Assembly: GCA_964474295.1 (NCBI GenBank)
Contig: CAYYRN010000016.1
Span: forward strand, 1 to 40,007
DNA from: SIG575 sp964474295
GTDB taxonomy: Bacteria; Bacillota; Clostridia; Oscillospirales; Acutalibacteraceae
Direction of reading: 5' to 3'
Length of the DNA: 40,007 nucleotides
Position 1 is the first letter of the stretch; each line of letters opens with the position of its first letter. This document shows positions 1 through 8,776 of the stretch, in pieces. A model generated the notes under the pieces. It searched no databases, had not been told where the DNA came from, and worked only from the letters and a program-made list of their open reading frames with translations. The position numbers were made by a program, and so were the translations under genes.

Positions 1-1
1 A

Positions 2-436
2 TACGGCAAAATAGTTATTATGGCCGATGCCGACGTTGACGGTGCGCATATCAGAACATTGCTTTTGACTTTCTTTTTCAGATATATGCGTCCTCTTGTT
101 GAAGAAGGACATATTTATATTGCACAGCCGCCGCTTTTTAAAATTTCAAAAGGCAAAAAAGTAAAATATGCTTTTTCGGATGAAGAAAGAAACCTTATAA
201 TAGAAGAATTCGGCGGAAATTGCGACATTCAGCGTTACAAAGGTCTCGGTGAAATGGATGCCAATCAGCTTTGGGAGACAACAATGGATCCGGCTTACAG
301 AACAATGCTCAGAGTTAATATAGAAGATGCGATGAAAGCAGACGAAACTTTCTCTATTCTTATGGGCGATAAGGTTGAACCCAGACGTGAATTTATAGAA
401 AAGAACGCAAAATATGTACAAAACCTTGATGTTTGA
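2..436 (+). CDS. gyrB: DNA gyrase subunit B, C-terminal fragment
   Basis: The reading frame is open from the window edge, so only about the last 144 residues are present and the start lies outside. GyrB is the ATPase subunit of DNA gyrase and acts with GyrA in an A2B2 complex that introduces negative supercoils. The visible part begins in the TOPRIM domain with the metal-binding acidic motif DADVDGAHIR, then the PLVEEGHIYIAQPPLFKI segment. It ends with the conserved tail QRYKGLGEMDANQLWETTMD that contacts GyrA. The closely related ParE tail is similar, but the gyrA gene 20 bases downstream makes gyrB the natural call. No frameshift is seen in this fragment. Confidence 0.96.
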   Translation, partial: YGKIVIMADADVDGAHIRTLLLTFFFRYMRPLVEEGHIYIAQPPLFKISKGKKVKYAFSDEERNLIIEEFGGNCDIQRYKGLGEMDANQLWETTMDPAYRTMLRVNIEDAMKADETFSILMGDKVEPRREFIEKNAKYVQNLDV

Positions 437-457
437 TTTTAAGGAACGGTGAATGTA

Positions 458-2956
458 ATGAGCGAAGAACATAAAATACAATCATTTGAAAACACAAAAG
501 TAATAAACGTAGATATCGACAGGGAAATGAGAACTTCTTTCCTCGATTATTCGATGTCGGTTATAGTTTCCCGTGCTTTGCCGGATGTTCGTGACGGTTT
601 AAAGCCCGTTCACAGAAGAATACTTTACACTATGCACGAAAACGGACTTACACCCGAAAAGGCATACAGAAAATGTGCCGACACCGTAGGTTCCGTTCTC
701 GGTAGATATCATCCGCACGGTGACTCCTCGGTTTACGAGGCAATGGTAAGACTTGCACAGGATTTTTCGATGAGATATATGCTCGTTGACGGTCACGGTA
801 ACTTCGGTTCGGTTGACGGCGACCCTGCCGCAGCTTACAGATATACGGAATCGAGAATGAGCAAAATCGCACTTGAAATGCTTACCGATATCGATAAAGA
901 TACGGTTGATTTTTCAATGAACTATGATGACCGTCTTAAAGAGCCTACTGTTTTGCCGTCGAGATTTCCGAACATTCTTGTAAACGGCTCTATGGGTATA
1001 GCCGTCGGTATGGCGACGAATATGCCTCCGCATAACCTGCGTGAGGTTATTGACGGTATGTGCTGTGTTATTGATAACCCCGACGCTTCTCTTGATGAAA
1101 TTATGCAGCACATCAAAGGCCCCGATTTCCCGACACACGGAATTATTATGGGAAAAGCCGGTATTCGTGCGGCATATGCAACGGGCAGAGGAAAAATTAT
1201 AGTTCGTGCGAGAGCAGAAATAATAGAAAACAAAAACGGAAGATTTTCAATAAATATTTCCGAAATTCCTTACGGTGTAAATAAAGCAAGGCTTATTGAA
1301 AGTATGGCGGAGCTTGTAAAGGATAAGCGTATTGAGGGCATTGCGGATATAAACGATTATTCTTCCCGTGAGGGTATGCACATTCAAGTGGATTTAAAGC
1401 GTGATGCAAACCCGCAGGTTGTGCTTAACCAGCTTTACAGCTACACACAGCTTCAGTCAACATTCGGCGTAATTAACCTTGTTATCGTTGACGGTGTGCC
1501 GAAAATTTTAACTCTTAAAGAAATTCTTCAATATTACATTAAATATCAATGTGAAGTAATAACAAGAAGAACACGCTTCAATCTTAAAAAAGCACAGGAA
1601 AGAGCGCACATTTTGGAGGCACTCAAAAAGGCTCTTGATTTTATAGATGAAGTTATTTCAATTCTCAAAAAATCAAAAACGATTGCCGAGGGCAAGGAAG
1701 CTTTAATGCAGCGTTTCGATTTTGATGATATTCAGGCTCAGGCAATTGTTCAGATGCGTCTTGGTCAGTTGACAGGTCTTGAAAAAGAAAAAATCGAAGA
1801 AGAATTGAGTGTATTGGAAGAAAAAATAAGGGATTACCTCGACATTCTCGCAAACGAATCGAGAGTTCTTGCAATTGTTAAGGAAGAATCTCTCGTAATT
1901 CGTGATAAATTCGGTGATGACAGAAGAACGGAAATCGTAAATGTCAGCGGTGAAGTTGATATTGAAGATTTGATTCCCGAAGAAGAATGTGTTTATACGA
2001 TGACAACTCTCGGCTACATCAAACGTCAGCCTATCGAAACTTATCAAATCCAGCGCAGAGGCGGCAGAGGTGTCAAAGGTCTTACAAGACGTGAAGAGGA
2101 TATAGTGGAAACTATGTTTACCTGTTCTACGCACGATTATGTTGTGTTCTTTACAAATGCGGGCAGAACATACCGTCTTAAAGGCTACGAAATACCGGAG
2201 GGAAGCCGTACAAGCAAGGGTATGAACATAGTCAATTTGCTTCCGATTACACAGGAAGAAAAAGTTTCGGCTATGATTCGTGTAAGACCGGAAGAAGATG
2301 ATGACAAATTCGTCTGTATGGTAACGAGAAAAGGTATTATAAAAAGAACGTCCGTTGATGAATATAAAAATGTACGCAAAAAAGGTATTATTGCCGTTAA
2401 CCTTGATGAGGGCGATGAGCTTGCGTGGGTTAAGCTGACAAGCGGTAATGACGATTTGCTTGTTGCCACCAAAAAAGGTATGTGCATACGTTTTAACGAA
2501 AGTGATGCGAGAGTTCTCGGCAGAACCGCAAGAGGCGTTAAGGCAATTGAGCTTGCCGACGGCGATGAAGTTATCGGCTTTGATGTTTTGCGTGAGGGAA
2601 CAACCGTACTTACAGTTAACGAAAGAGGCTACGGAAGAAGAAGTAATAATGACGATTACCGTATTCAGTCAAGAGGCGGTAAGGGTGTTAAGAATTACCG
2701 CACGGAGCAGTTCGGTGATGTAAGTGCAATAAGCGTTGTGAACGATACGGATGACGTTATTTTGATTTCTTCGGACGGAATAATTATCAGAATTTCCGCA
2801 AACGAAATCAGTACATTTGCAAGGCCGTCAAAAGGTGTCAGAGTAATGAAAGTTACAGAGGGCGAACGTCTTGCAACGATAACCACCACAGAGCATATTG
2901 AAGCTGAAGAAGAAACCGAAGAAAGTGAAAATCAGTCAGCGGAAGAAAATAATTAA
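458..2956 (+). CDS. gyrA: DNA gyrase subunit A
   Basis: Breakage-reunion subunit of DNA gyrase, 832 residues, normal length. The winged-helix/tower region carries HPHGDSSVYEAMVR and the catalytic tyrosine in AAAYRYTE. At the quinolone-determining positions it has Ser and Glu (GDSSVYE), the usual Gram-positive pair, so no classic resistance substitution is visible there. A coiled-coil stretch (about residues 365-490) precedes the beta-pinwheel domain. The gyrase-specific GyrA box QRRGGRGVKG separates it from ParC. The C-terminus is an acidic tail. The ATG at 458 lies 12 bases after AAGGA at 441-445; an in-frame GTG at 449 is possible but would leave only 3 bases. It is co-transcribed with gyrB. 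Confidence 0.98.
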   Translation: MSEEHKIQSFENTKVINVDIDREMRTSFLDYSMSVIVSRALPDVRDGLKPVHRRILYTMHENGLTPEKAYRKCADTVGSVLGRYHPHGDSSVYEAMVRLAQDFSMRYMLVDGHGNFGSVDGDPAAAYRYTESRMSKIALEMLTDIDKDTVDFSMNYDDRLKEPTVLPSRFPNILVNGSMGIAVGMATNMPPHNLREVIDGMCCVIDNPDASLDEIMQHIKGPDFPTHGIIMGKAGIRAAYATGRGKIIVRARAEIIENKNGRFSINISEIPYGVNKARLIESMAELVKDKRIEGIADINDYSSREGMHIQVDLKRDANPQVVLNQLYSYTQLQSTFGVINLVIVDGVPKILTLKEILQYYIKYQCEVITRRTRFNLKKAQERAHILEALKKALDFIDEVISILKKSKTIAEGKEALMQRFDFDDIQAQAIVQMRLGQLTGLEKEKIEEELSVLEEKIRDYLDILANESRVLAIVKEESLVIRDKFGDDRRTEIVNVSGEVDIEDLIPEEECVYTMTTLGYIKRQPIETYQIQRRGGRGVKGLTRREEDIVETMFTCSTHDYVVFFTNAGRTYRLKGYEIPEGSRTSKGMNIVNLLPITQEEKVSAMIRVRPEEDDDKFVCMVTRKGIIKRTSVDEYKNVRKKGIIAVNLDEGDELAWVKLTSGNDDLLVATKKGMCIRFNESDARVLGRTARGVKAIELADGDEVIGFDVLREGTTVLTVNERGYGRRSNNDDYRIQSRGGKGVKNYRTEQFGDVSAISVVNDTDDVILISSDGIIIRISANEISTFARPSKGVRVMKVTEGERLATITTTEHIEAEEETEESENQSAEENN

Positions 2957-2967
2957 AATATTTTTAG

Positions 2968-2999
2968 ACGATACAATCATTTTAGTTTGATTGTATCGT
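2968..2999. terminator. Perfect 12-bp hairpin after gyrA
   Basis: Arms 2968-2979 and 2988-2999 pair perfectly around an 8-base loop. The tail is only weakly T-rich, so it may be a weak terminator or an RNA-stability/processing hairpin in the 5' leader of hisS. Its CGATACAATC arm recurs in another hairpin at 22136-22169. Confidence 0.55.
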
Positions 3000-3020
3000 T
3001 TATCCGAAAGGACAGTTTAT

Positions 3021-4373
3021 ATGCAGCTTAATATTAAAGCAATTAAGGGAACGCAGGATGTGCTTCCGACACAAAGCTATAAAAATCAATTTGTCGAAAA
3101 AACCGCACTTGAAATAGCGGAAACGTTCGGCTTTAAAGAAATAAGAACTCCCGTTTTTGAACAAACCGAGCTTTTTCAGCGTTCGGTGGGCGACACTACG
3201 GATGTTGTTCAAAAAGAAATGTATACATTCACCGATAAAGGCGGACGTTCCATAACTTTAAGACCGGAGGGTACGGCAGGTGCAGTGCGTGCTTTTCTCG
3301 AACACGGACTTTTTAACGATGCTTTGCCGCAAAAGGTTTGCTATGTAACCTCCTGTTACAGATATGAAAAACCGCAGGCGGGAAGATTAAGGGAATTTCA
3401 TCAATTCGGTGTTGAATGTTTCGGAACGGCTTCCCCTGCCGCAGATGCGGAAATAATTTCGCTTGCAAACGAAATTTTCGGATTTTTGGGAGTTAGAAAT
3501 CTCGAACTTCAAATCAATTCGATAGGCTGTCCGAAATGCAGAGCAGAATACCACAAAGCTTTAAAAGAATATTTTGCAAGCTACAAGGATGAGCTTTGCG
3601 AAACCTGCCTTGACAGACTTGACAGAAACCCGATGCGTATTTTGGATTGCAAAAGTCCCATATGCTCCAAAATTGCCGAAAAAGCTCCCGTAGTGCTTGA
3701 TTATCTTTGTGATGAGTGTAAGGAGCATTTTGAAAAAGTAAAGAGCTATCTTGAAAGTATGAAAATCGAATATGTAATCAATCCTCAAATTGTAAGAGGT
3801 CTTGATTATTATACAAAGACTGTTTTTGAATTTGTTTCAAAAGAAATCGGCGCACAGGGAACTGTTTGCGGCGGCGGAAGATATGACGGTCTTGTTGAAG
3901 AAATGGGCGGCACACATACCCCCTCGCTCGGCTTTGCAATGGGACTTGAAAGACTTTTGCTTTTGCTTGAGGCTCAAAAAACAGAGCTTCCCGAATCAAG
4001 AGGCTGTGAAGTTTACATAGCTTCAATCGGTGAAAAGGCATCGCTCACTGCGGCGGAAATCGTAACCGACCTCAGAAGCGGAGGCATAAGCGCACAGTTT
4101 GATGTTGCCGGACGTTCCGTAAAAGCGCAGATGAAATATGCTGGAAAAATTAACGCACAGTATTCAATGGTTTTGGGCGACAGTGAAATCGAAAACGGAA
4201 AAGCTATGCTCAAAAATATGGAAAACGGCGATATGGCGGAGGTTGAGCTTGAAACCTTTGCAGAAGATTTTATGAACATTATGGTGCAAAATGCGGCTAA
4301 GGGACTTGGTGAATATATAGGCTCGCAGGATATTGATTTAAGCTCGATTATCTCATCATTTCCTCAAGAGTAA
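3021..4373 (+). CDS. hisS: Histidyl-tRNA synthetase
   Basis: Class II aminoacyl-tRNA synthetase that charges tRNA-His in the cytoplasm; 450 residues, slightly above the family norm (about 420) because of a short C-terminal extension. The N-terminus IKAIKGTQDVLP is the HisRS signature. Motif 2 lies around RYEKPQAGRLREFHQFGVE. The histidine-specific GLDYYTKTVFE (histidine A) and the GGGRYDGLVEEMGG and LGFAMGLERLL segments follow, then the anticodon-binding domain. I chose ATG 3021 over an upstream TTG at 2991 because AAAGGA ends 8 bases before it and homology begins there. aspS follows 20 bases after the stop, a common Firmicutes pairing. No T-box leader is visible upstream. Confidence 0.97.
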   Translation: MQLNIKAIKGTQDVLPTQSYKNQFVEKTALEIAETFGFKEIRTPVFEQTELFQRSVGDTTDVVQKEMYTFTDKGGRSITLRPEGTAGAVRAFLEHGLFNDALPQKVCYVTSCYRYEKPQAGRLREFHQFGVECFGTASPAADAEIISLANEIFGFLGVRNLELQINSIGCPKCRAEYHKALKEYFASYKDELCETCLDRLDRNPMRILDCKSPICSKIAEKAPVVLDYLCDECKEHFEKVKSYLESMKIEYVINPQIVRGLDYYTKTVFEFVSKEIGAQGTVCGGGRYDGLVEEMGGTHTPSLGFAMGLERLLLLLEAQKTELPESRGCEVYIASIGEKASLTAAEIVTDLRSGGISAQFDVAGRSVKAQMKYAGKINAQYSMVLGDSEIENGKAMLKNMENGDMAEVELETFAEDFMNIMVQNAAKGLGEYIGSQDIDLSSIISSFPQE

Positions 4374-4393
4374 TTTTTGAAAGGTTGAAAGCT

Positions 4394-6181
4394 ATGGATA
4401 CAATGACAGGCAAAAAAAGAACAGACTATTGCGGCAGCTTTACTTCAAAGGATATCGGCAGAAAAGTAACGGTTGCCGGATGGGTACAGCGTCAGCGTGA
4501 TTTGGGCGCTCTTATATTTATCGATTTAAGGGACAGAACAGGTATTGTTCAGCTTGCATTTGACGATACAACCGACAGAGCTGTTTTTGAAAAGGCTTTT
4601 TCGTCAAGAAGCGAATATGTTCTTATGGCAAGCGGCGAAGTCAGAGAGCGTTCTTCAAAAAATACGGAAATTCCCACAGGCGAGATAGAAATTTTCGTTG
4701 ACGATTTAAGAGTTCTTTCAAAAAGCGAAACAACGCCTTTTGAAATTGTGGAAAACTGTGCTACAAGTGAATTGACAAGGCTTAAATACAGATATCTCGA
4801 TTTAAGACGTCCCGATTTGCAGAAGAATATTCTTATGCGTCACAAAATCACAAAAATTACCCGTGACTATTTTGATGAAAACGGATTTATCGAAATCGAA
4901 ACTCCGATGCTCATAAAATCAACGCCGGAAGGTGCAAGAGATTTCCTTGTTCCGAGCAGAATACATAAAGGTTCTTTTTATGCGTTGCCTCAGTCACCGC
5001 AGCTTTACAAGCAGCTTTCGATGGTTGCGGGTTTTGACAGATATATGCAAATTGCACGCTGCTTCCGTGACGAAGATTTGCGTGCAGACAGACAGCCCGA
5101 ATTTACACAGATAGACTTTGAAATGTCATTTGTTGATATGGAAGATGTGCTTTCAATAGGTGAAGGCTACATTAAAAGAGTTTTCAAAGAAGCTATCGGC
5201 GTTGAAATAGAAACACCTCTCAAACGTCTTACTTACAAAGAGGCAATGGAGCGTTACGGCAGCGATAAACCCGACACACGCTTTGAAATGGAGCTTGTCG
5301 ATTTAAGCAAGACTGTTGAAAACTGTGGTTTCGGTGTTTTCACGTCTGCAATTGCAGGCGGCGGTTCTGTAAGAGCTATTACGGCAAAAAAAGCTTACGG
5401 TATTCTTACAAGAAAAGAGATAGACAAGCTGACAGAGTTTGTTAAAGGAATCGGTGCCAAAGGTCTTGCGTGGGCAAGAATTGCCGAGGACGGAAATATC
5501 GCTTCTTCTTTTGCAAAATTTATGACGGAAGATGAAATGTCCGCAATTAAGGAAGCTTGCGGTGTCGAAAACGGCGATGTAATTCTTATTGTCGGGGATG
5601 TTAAAAACTCAATCGTTCTTTCAACTCTCGGCGCTCTCAGATGTGAAGTCGCAAAGAAGCTTGATATTATCGATAAAACAAAATTCAATCTCCTTTGGAT
5701 TACGGAATTTCCGTTCTTCGATTGGGATGAGGATACTCAGCAATGGGTTGCAATGCACCATCCTTTCACCTCACCTATGGATGAGTGTATTGAGTATCTT
5801 GAAACGGATAAGGCAAACGTCAGAGCAAAAGCTTATGACCTTGTGTTAAACGGAATTGAGCTTTCAAGCGGTTCAATAAGAATAACCGACCCCGATTTGC
5901 AAAACAGAATGTTCAAGCTTCTCGGCTTGAGCGAAGAAGAATCTTACGCAAAATTCGGTTATCTTACAGATGCTTTCAAATACGGCGCTCCGCCCCACGG
6001 AGGTATGGGCATTGGACTTGACAGACTTGTTATGCAAATGCTTCGCTGCGAAACACTTCGTGATGTTATAGCTTATCCCAAGGTTCAAAACGCAAGCGAG
6101 CCTATGACGGATTGCCCGTCGGAAATCGATACGGCACAGCTTGACGAGCTTGCAATTAAAGTTAATATTTCGGAAGAATAA
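4394..6181 (+). CDS. aspS: Aspartyl-tRNA synthetase (bacterial type)
   Basis: Charges tRNA-Asp; 595 residues, the length of the bacterial AspRS with its inserted GAD domain. The N-terminal OB-fold anticodon-binding domain is visible (VTVAGWVQRQRDLGALIFIDLRD). Class II motif 2 follows, with FRDEDLRADRQPEFTQID. The GAD insertion lies at about residues 285-410, and motif 3 is GMGIGLDRLVMQ. The ATG at 4394 sits 9 bases after AAAGG (4380-4384); an in-frame TTG at 4385 is less likely. It is the second gene of the hisS-aspS unit and is followed directly by a strong terminator. Whether it is discriminating or also charges tRNA-Asn cannot be told here. Confidence 0.97.
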   Translation: MDTMTGKKRTDYCGSFTSKDIGRKVTVAGWVQRQRDLGALIFIDLRDRTGIVQLAFDDTTDRAVFEKAFSSRSEYVLMASGEVRERSSKNTEIPTGEIEIFVDDLRVLSKSETTPFEIVENCATSELTRLKYRYLDLRRPDLQKNILMRHKITKITRDYFDENGFIEIETPMLIKSTPEGARDFLVPSRIHKGSFYALPQSPQLYKQLSMVAGFDRYMQIARCFRDEDLRADRQPEFTQIDFEMSFVDMEDVLSIGEGYIKRVFKEAIGVEIETPLKRLTYKEAMERYGSDKPDTRFEMELVDLSKTVENCGFGVFTSAIAGGGSVRAITAKKAYGILTRKEIDKLTEFVKGIGAKGLAWARIAEDGNIASSFAKFMTEDEMSAIKEACGVENGDVILIVGDVKNSIVLSTLGALRCEVAKKLDIIDKTKFNLLWITEFPFFDWDEDTQQWVAMHHPFTSPMDECIEYLETDKANVRAKAYDLVLNGIELSSGSIRITDPDLQNRMFKLLGLSEEESYAKFGYLTDAFKYGAPPHGGMGIGLDRLVMQMLRCETLRDVIAYPKVQNASEPMTDCPSEIDTAQLDELAIKVNISEE

Positions 6182-6194
6182 CAGTAAAAAAACC

Positions 6195-6243
6195 CCCTGC
6201 CGAATTTTCAATCGTTAGCTGAAGATTCGGCAGGGTTATTTTG
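6195..6243. terminator. Bidirectional terminator between aspS and the radical SAM gene
   Basis: An 11-bp perfect GC-rich stem (6195-6205 with 6225-6235) has a further small stem inside the loop and a T-rich tail (TTATTTTGTTTT) on the plus strand. The A-run before it supplies a T-tract on the minus strand. It separates convergent genes. Confidence 0.85.
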
Positions 6244-6255
6244 TTTTATCGTTTA

Positions 6256-7683
6256 TTATTTATTTTGTTCAAGCTCCGCTTTTCCTTCGGGAGTGTCACG
6301 GTAATAGTAAGTTTTCGTGTCACGGTGAGAAGTTGAGTTCCAAAGCTTTTCGGCTTCGTCTTTCCAAGCGGCGGCAAATTTGTCACAGCGAGAGCAAAGT
6401 GTTTCAACGTCTTCGGGAGAAATGAGGTCGGTAGATTTTGCACCCGTTTCTTTAATTATTTTTCTCAAGCAGTCGGGATTTTCAAGCATCGGACACGGAC
6501 GCAAGTGGTTATCGTTAAACGGCTGATTCTTATAATAAGCTTTAAACAGCGGATTGTTAAGTGCCTCTAAAATTGTGTGAGTTCTGATGTTTGAATCGGA
6601 ATAATGGATAAAAACACAGGGTTCGATGTCGCCTGCGGAATTAATGTGAAAATAATTTCTTCCTCCGGCAATACAACCGCCGACATATTCGCCGTCATCT
6701 TGAAAATCAAAAACGAAAATCGGTTTTCCCGTTTCGGAATTTCTCATTTTTCTGAGCCAGCCGTACATATATTTTCTTTGTTCGGGTGTCGGGATAAGCT
6801 CAGGCACTGCGTCTTTTCCGACAGGCATATAGTTGAAATACATACCAATCTTAACACCCAAATCAATCATTTTATCAATAAAGTCATCGCTTGTGACAAA
6901 ATCGACATTTTTGCTTGTGTAGCAAACGGACATACCGAAGAAAATGTTATGTTTTTTAAGAAGCTTCATAGCGTCTATCGTTGTTTGATAGCTGCCCTCG
7001 CCTCTTCTGTCATCATTGCTTTCTTCCGTACCCTCAATGCTTGCCACGGGAACGAAATTGCCCGCTTCTTTTATAGCCTTGCAGAAATCATCATCAATGA
7101 GCGTAGCGTTTGTAAAAGCAAGAAAAACGCAGTCTTGGTGAAGATTGCAAAGCTTTACGATATCGTTTTTTCTTATAAGAGGCTCACCGCCTGTAAACAT
7201 AAACAGATGTGTGCCGAGTTCTTTTGCCTGCTCTACAACGCCGTTCATTTCGTCAAATGTCAAGCTTTGAAGGTGGCCGTATTCGGCAGCCCAACATCCC
7301 TTACAGTTTTTGTTGCAGGCACTCGTCGGGTCCATAAGTATCAGCCACGGAATGTTACATTTGTATTTTTCCCTGTTTGCTCTTACGGCTTTTGTTCCGT
7401 GAACTCCGGCACCCAAGCCGAAAGCAAGCAGCATTTTTTTGACAATATTTTTATCCGTGTCGTTAATAATTGATTTTGAAAGCTTTACCCAAATGTTGTC
7501 GGGGTCTTTTGCACCTTTACGCATTGCTTCAAAATTTTTTTTCGGAAAAATCGAACCGACATACTTTTCCGCAAAATCAACGAGCTTTTCAATATTTGCA
7601 TCGGGATTCTTTCTGACATAGTCCAATAGCAGGTCAAGAGCTTTTCCGACAGCCGCGCGTTCGCTCTTTTCACGAAATGTCAT
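6256..7683 (-). CDS. Radical SAM / SPASM-type protein
   Basis: A 475-residue radical SAM enzyme of the COG0535 type. The [4Fe-4S]-SAM motif CNKNCKGC has Cys 123, 127 and 130, and the SAM-binding GGEP follows at residues 165-168. The C-terminal part has several further cysteines (CIAGG, IEPCVF, PCPMLENPDC, LCSRC), consistent with a SPASM-like domain holding auxiliary Fe-S clusters. About 110 residues precede the radical SAM domain and form a predicted helical region. The start at 7683 follows GGAGGT with 6 bases between; an upstream ATG at 7719 lacks such a site. It is divergent from a VTT membrane protein. The substrate is not recognisable; members include peptide maturases and metabolic enzymes. 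There is no nearby short Cys-rich precursor peptide. Confidence 0.85.
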   Translation of the reverse strand: MTFREKSERAAVGKALDLLLDYVRKNPDANIEKLVDFAEKYVGSIFPKKNFEAMRKGAKDPDNIWVKLSKSIINDTDKNIVKKMLLAFGLGAGVHGTKAVRANREKYKCNIPWLILMDPTSACNKNCKGCWAAEYGHLQSLTFDEMNGVVEQAKELGTHLFMFTGGEPLIRKNDIVKLCNLHQDCVFLAFTNATLIDDDFCKAIKEAGNFVPVASIEGTEESNDDRRGEGSYQTTIDAMKLLKKHNIFFGMSVCYTSKNVDFVTSDDFIDKMIDLGVKIGMYFNYMPVGKDAVPELIPTPEQRKYMYGWLRKMRNSETGKPIFVFDFQDDGEYVGGCIAGGRNYFHINSAGDIEPCVFIHYSDSNIRTHTILEALNNPLFKAYYKNQPFNDNHLRPCPMLENPDCLRKIIKETGAKSTDLISPEDVETLCSRCDKFAAAWKDEAEKLWNSTSHRDTKTYYYRDTPEGKAELEQNK

Positions 7684-7717
7684 AAGATTACCTCCAGATT
7701 TTTCAATATACCCTATC

Positions 7718-7746
7718 ATTTTACCATAGATTTTTTAAAATGTCTA
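7718..7746 (-). promoter_or_regulatory. Sigma-A promoter of the radical SAM gene
   Basis: On the minus strand TAGACA (7741-7746), a 17-base spacer and TAAAAT (7718-7723). It ends about 35 bases before the chosen start codon. Confidence 0.65.
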
Positions 7747-7755
7747 CAAATTAAC

Positions 7756-7784
7756 TTGAAATAGAAATAAAAATAATATATACT
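7756..7784 (+). promoter_or_regulatory. Sigma-A promoter of the VTT-domain gene
   Basis: TTGAAA (7756-7761), 17-base spacer, TATACT (7779-7784), about 30 bases before the ATG at 7814. Its -35 box is only 9 bases from the -35 box of the divergent promoter. Confidence 0.6.
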
Positions 7785-7813
7785 TTTTAGTATTAACTTT
7801 TTCGGAGTGGAAT

Positions 7814-8494
7814 ATGAAAGAAAAAACAAGAGAAATTTTATCGCTTATTTTTCGCATAGGTGTGGCACTTGTAATTTTTGTTGCCGTTGTTTTAAATTAT
7901 GACAGACTTGTTAATCTTGATTTGCGTGAGCTTGTGAGTTCTGCGAAAGTAATTTATTATGCTTATTTTACGGTAATCGGAATTTATGCGCTTAAAAGCG
8001 TTGCCTTTGTAATACCCGCTATGATGATTTACGTTTCGGTGGGAATTACTTTTGACACATACACGGCTCTGATTTTAAATTTTATAGGTCTTACGGTTGA
8101 GGTGACAGTGACATATTTTCTCGGAAAATTTCTCGGCGGTGAATATGTCGAAAGGCTTTTGAACAAAAACAAGGGCGGCAGAAAGCTTTTGAATATGAAA
8201 ACAAAAACAAAAAATTCGTTTTTGTTTCTTGCAAGGGTAATTCCGGCTTTTCCGATAGATTTCACAAGCCTTTTTCTCGGCTCGTCAAATTACGGCTTCG
8301 GTTCGTACCTGTTTTTTTCCCTGCTCGGCATTTATCCGAGAGTGCTGCTTTTTACGATAATCGGTGACAGTATATATAAGTATATACCGAAAAAGCTTAT
8401 CATTGAAATTATTATTGTCGCAATTCCCGCTGCGGTAATCGGATTTTTAATTTACAAGGCGGTAAAAAAGCACAAAAGCAAAGTATCAGACTGA
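7814..8494 (+). CDS. VTT-domain (TVP38/TMEM64, DedA-like) membrane protein
   Basis: A 226-residue integral membrane protein with hydrophobic segments near residues 12-28, 45-75, 85-105, 140-185 and 195-218. The central part has the VTT/SNARE-associated pattern: a GxxFG-like FLGKFLGGEYVERLL re-entrant region and the conserved ARVIPAFPIDFTSLFLG segment (family R-x-x-P-xxP). Proteins of this superfamily (DedA, TMEM64, TMEM41B) are linked to lipid scrambling or undecaprenyl-phosphate recycling and membrane homeostasis; the exact substrate here is unknown. GGAG precedes the ATG by 6 bases. A small gene with its own strong ribosome binding site follows 49 bases after the stop, so the two may be co-transcribed. 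Confidence 0.88.
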   Translation: MKEKTREILSLIFRIGVALVIFVAVVLNYDRLVNLDLRELVSSAKVIYYAYFTVIGIYALKSVAFVIPAMMIYVSVGITFDTYTALILNFIGLTVEVTVTYFLGKFLGGEYVERLLNKNKGGRKLLNMKTKTKNSFLFLARVIPAFPIDFTSLFLGSSNYGFGSYLFFSLLGIYPRVLLFTIIGDSIYKYIPKKLIIEIIIVAIPAAVIGFLIYKAVKKHKSKVSD

Positions 8495-8543
8495 ACGCTT
8501 ATGGAATACTAATACCGACGGCATCTTTGACGGAGGTATTTTT

Positions 8544-8720
8544 ATGAAAGATAAAGACGAAAAAAGTAAAAACAGCAAAAACAGAGATATAATCGAAAGT
8601 ATGATTAATGTTTGGGCAATTAACTCAACCCAAAACCCGATAGACGTTCTCGGAAGCTACAGCGGCACACCATATAGTAGCATGGACAAGGTTCCGGAAC
8701 AAGATGCAGATGACCTTTAA
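8544..8720 (+). CDS. Small uncharacterised protein, 58 aa
   Basis: A small open frame with an excellent GGAGGT (8532-8537) 6 bases before the ATG. The product has a Lys/Asp/Asn-rich charged N-terminus (residues 1-18), a central hydrophobic patch around MINVWAINS, then PIDVLGSYSGTP and an acidic end PEQDADDL. The SY-S/T-GTP plus QDADDL ending matches a pattern I remember from short hypothetical proteins in Clostridia, but I cannot name a family. There is no signal peptide or membrane segment. It lies between the VTT gene and the rpmG promoter, and no terminator separates it from the VTT gene. Function unknown; translation is supported by the ribosome binding site and its protein-like composition. 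Confidence 0.75.
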   Translation: MKDKDEKSKNSKNRDIIESMINVWAINSTQNPIDVLGSYSGTPYSSMDKVPEQDADDL

Positions 8721-8747
8721 ATTATTTAAAAAAAGTTATAATTTTGC

Positions 8748-8776
8748 TTGACTTATCTTGATATTTGTGATATGAT
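8748..8776 (+). promoter_or_regulatory. Strong promoter of the rpmG-secE-nusG operon
   Basis: TTGACT (8748-8753), 17-base spacer, TATGAT (8771-8776). The predicted transcript begins near 8783 and opens with a short hairpin (8784-8788 with 8792-8796) followed by a T-rich run. Confidence 0.8.

Noticed and set aside
449..457. GTG 449 as gyrA start
   Set aside because: It would be only 3 bases from AAGGA; ATG 458 is better placed, though the difference is only three residues.
2957..3020. T-box riboswitch before hisS
   Set aside because: The interval is 64 bases, too short, and lacks a T-box sequence or antiterminator; only one simple hairpin is present.
6604..7473. 289-aa plus-strand frame opposite the radical SAM gene
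   Set aside because: It lies wholly antisense to a gene with intact CxxxCxxC and GGEP motifs, has no ribosome binding site and a Cys/Phe-rich shadow composition.
6256..8720. Radical SAM, VTT and 58-aa genes as a peptide-maturation cluster
   Set aside because: The small protein has no Cys and no leader/core pattern, it is on the opposite strand from the radical SAM gene, and no protease or exporter is adjacent. The idea is not supported.
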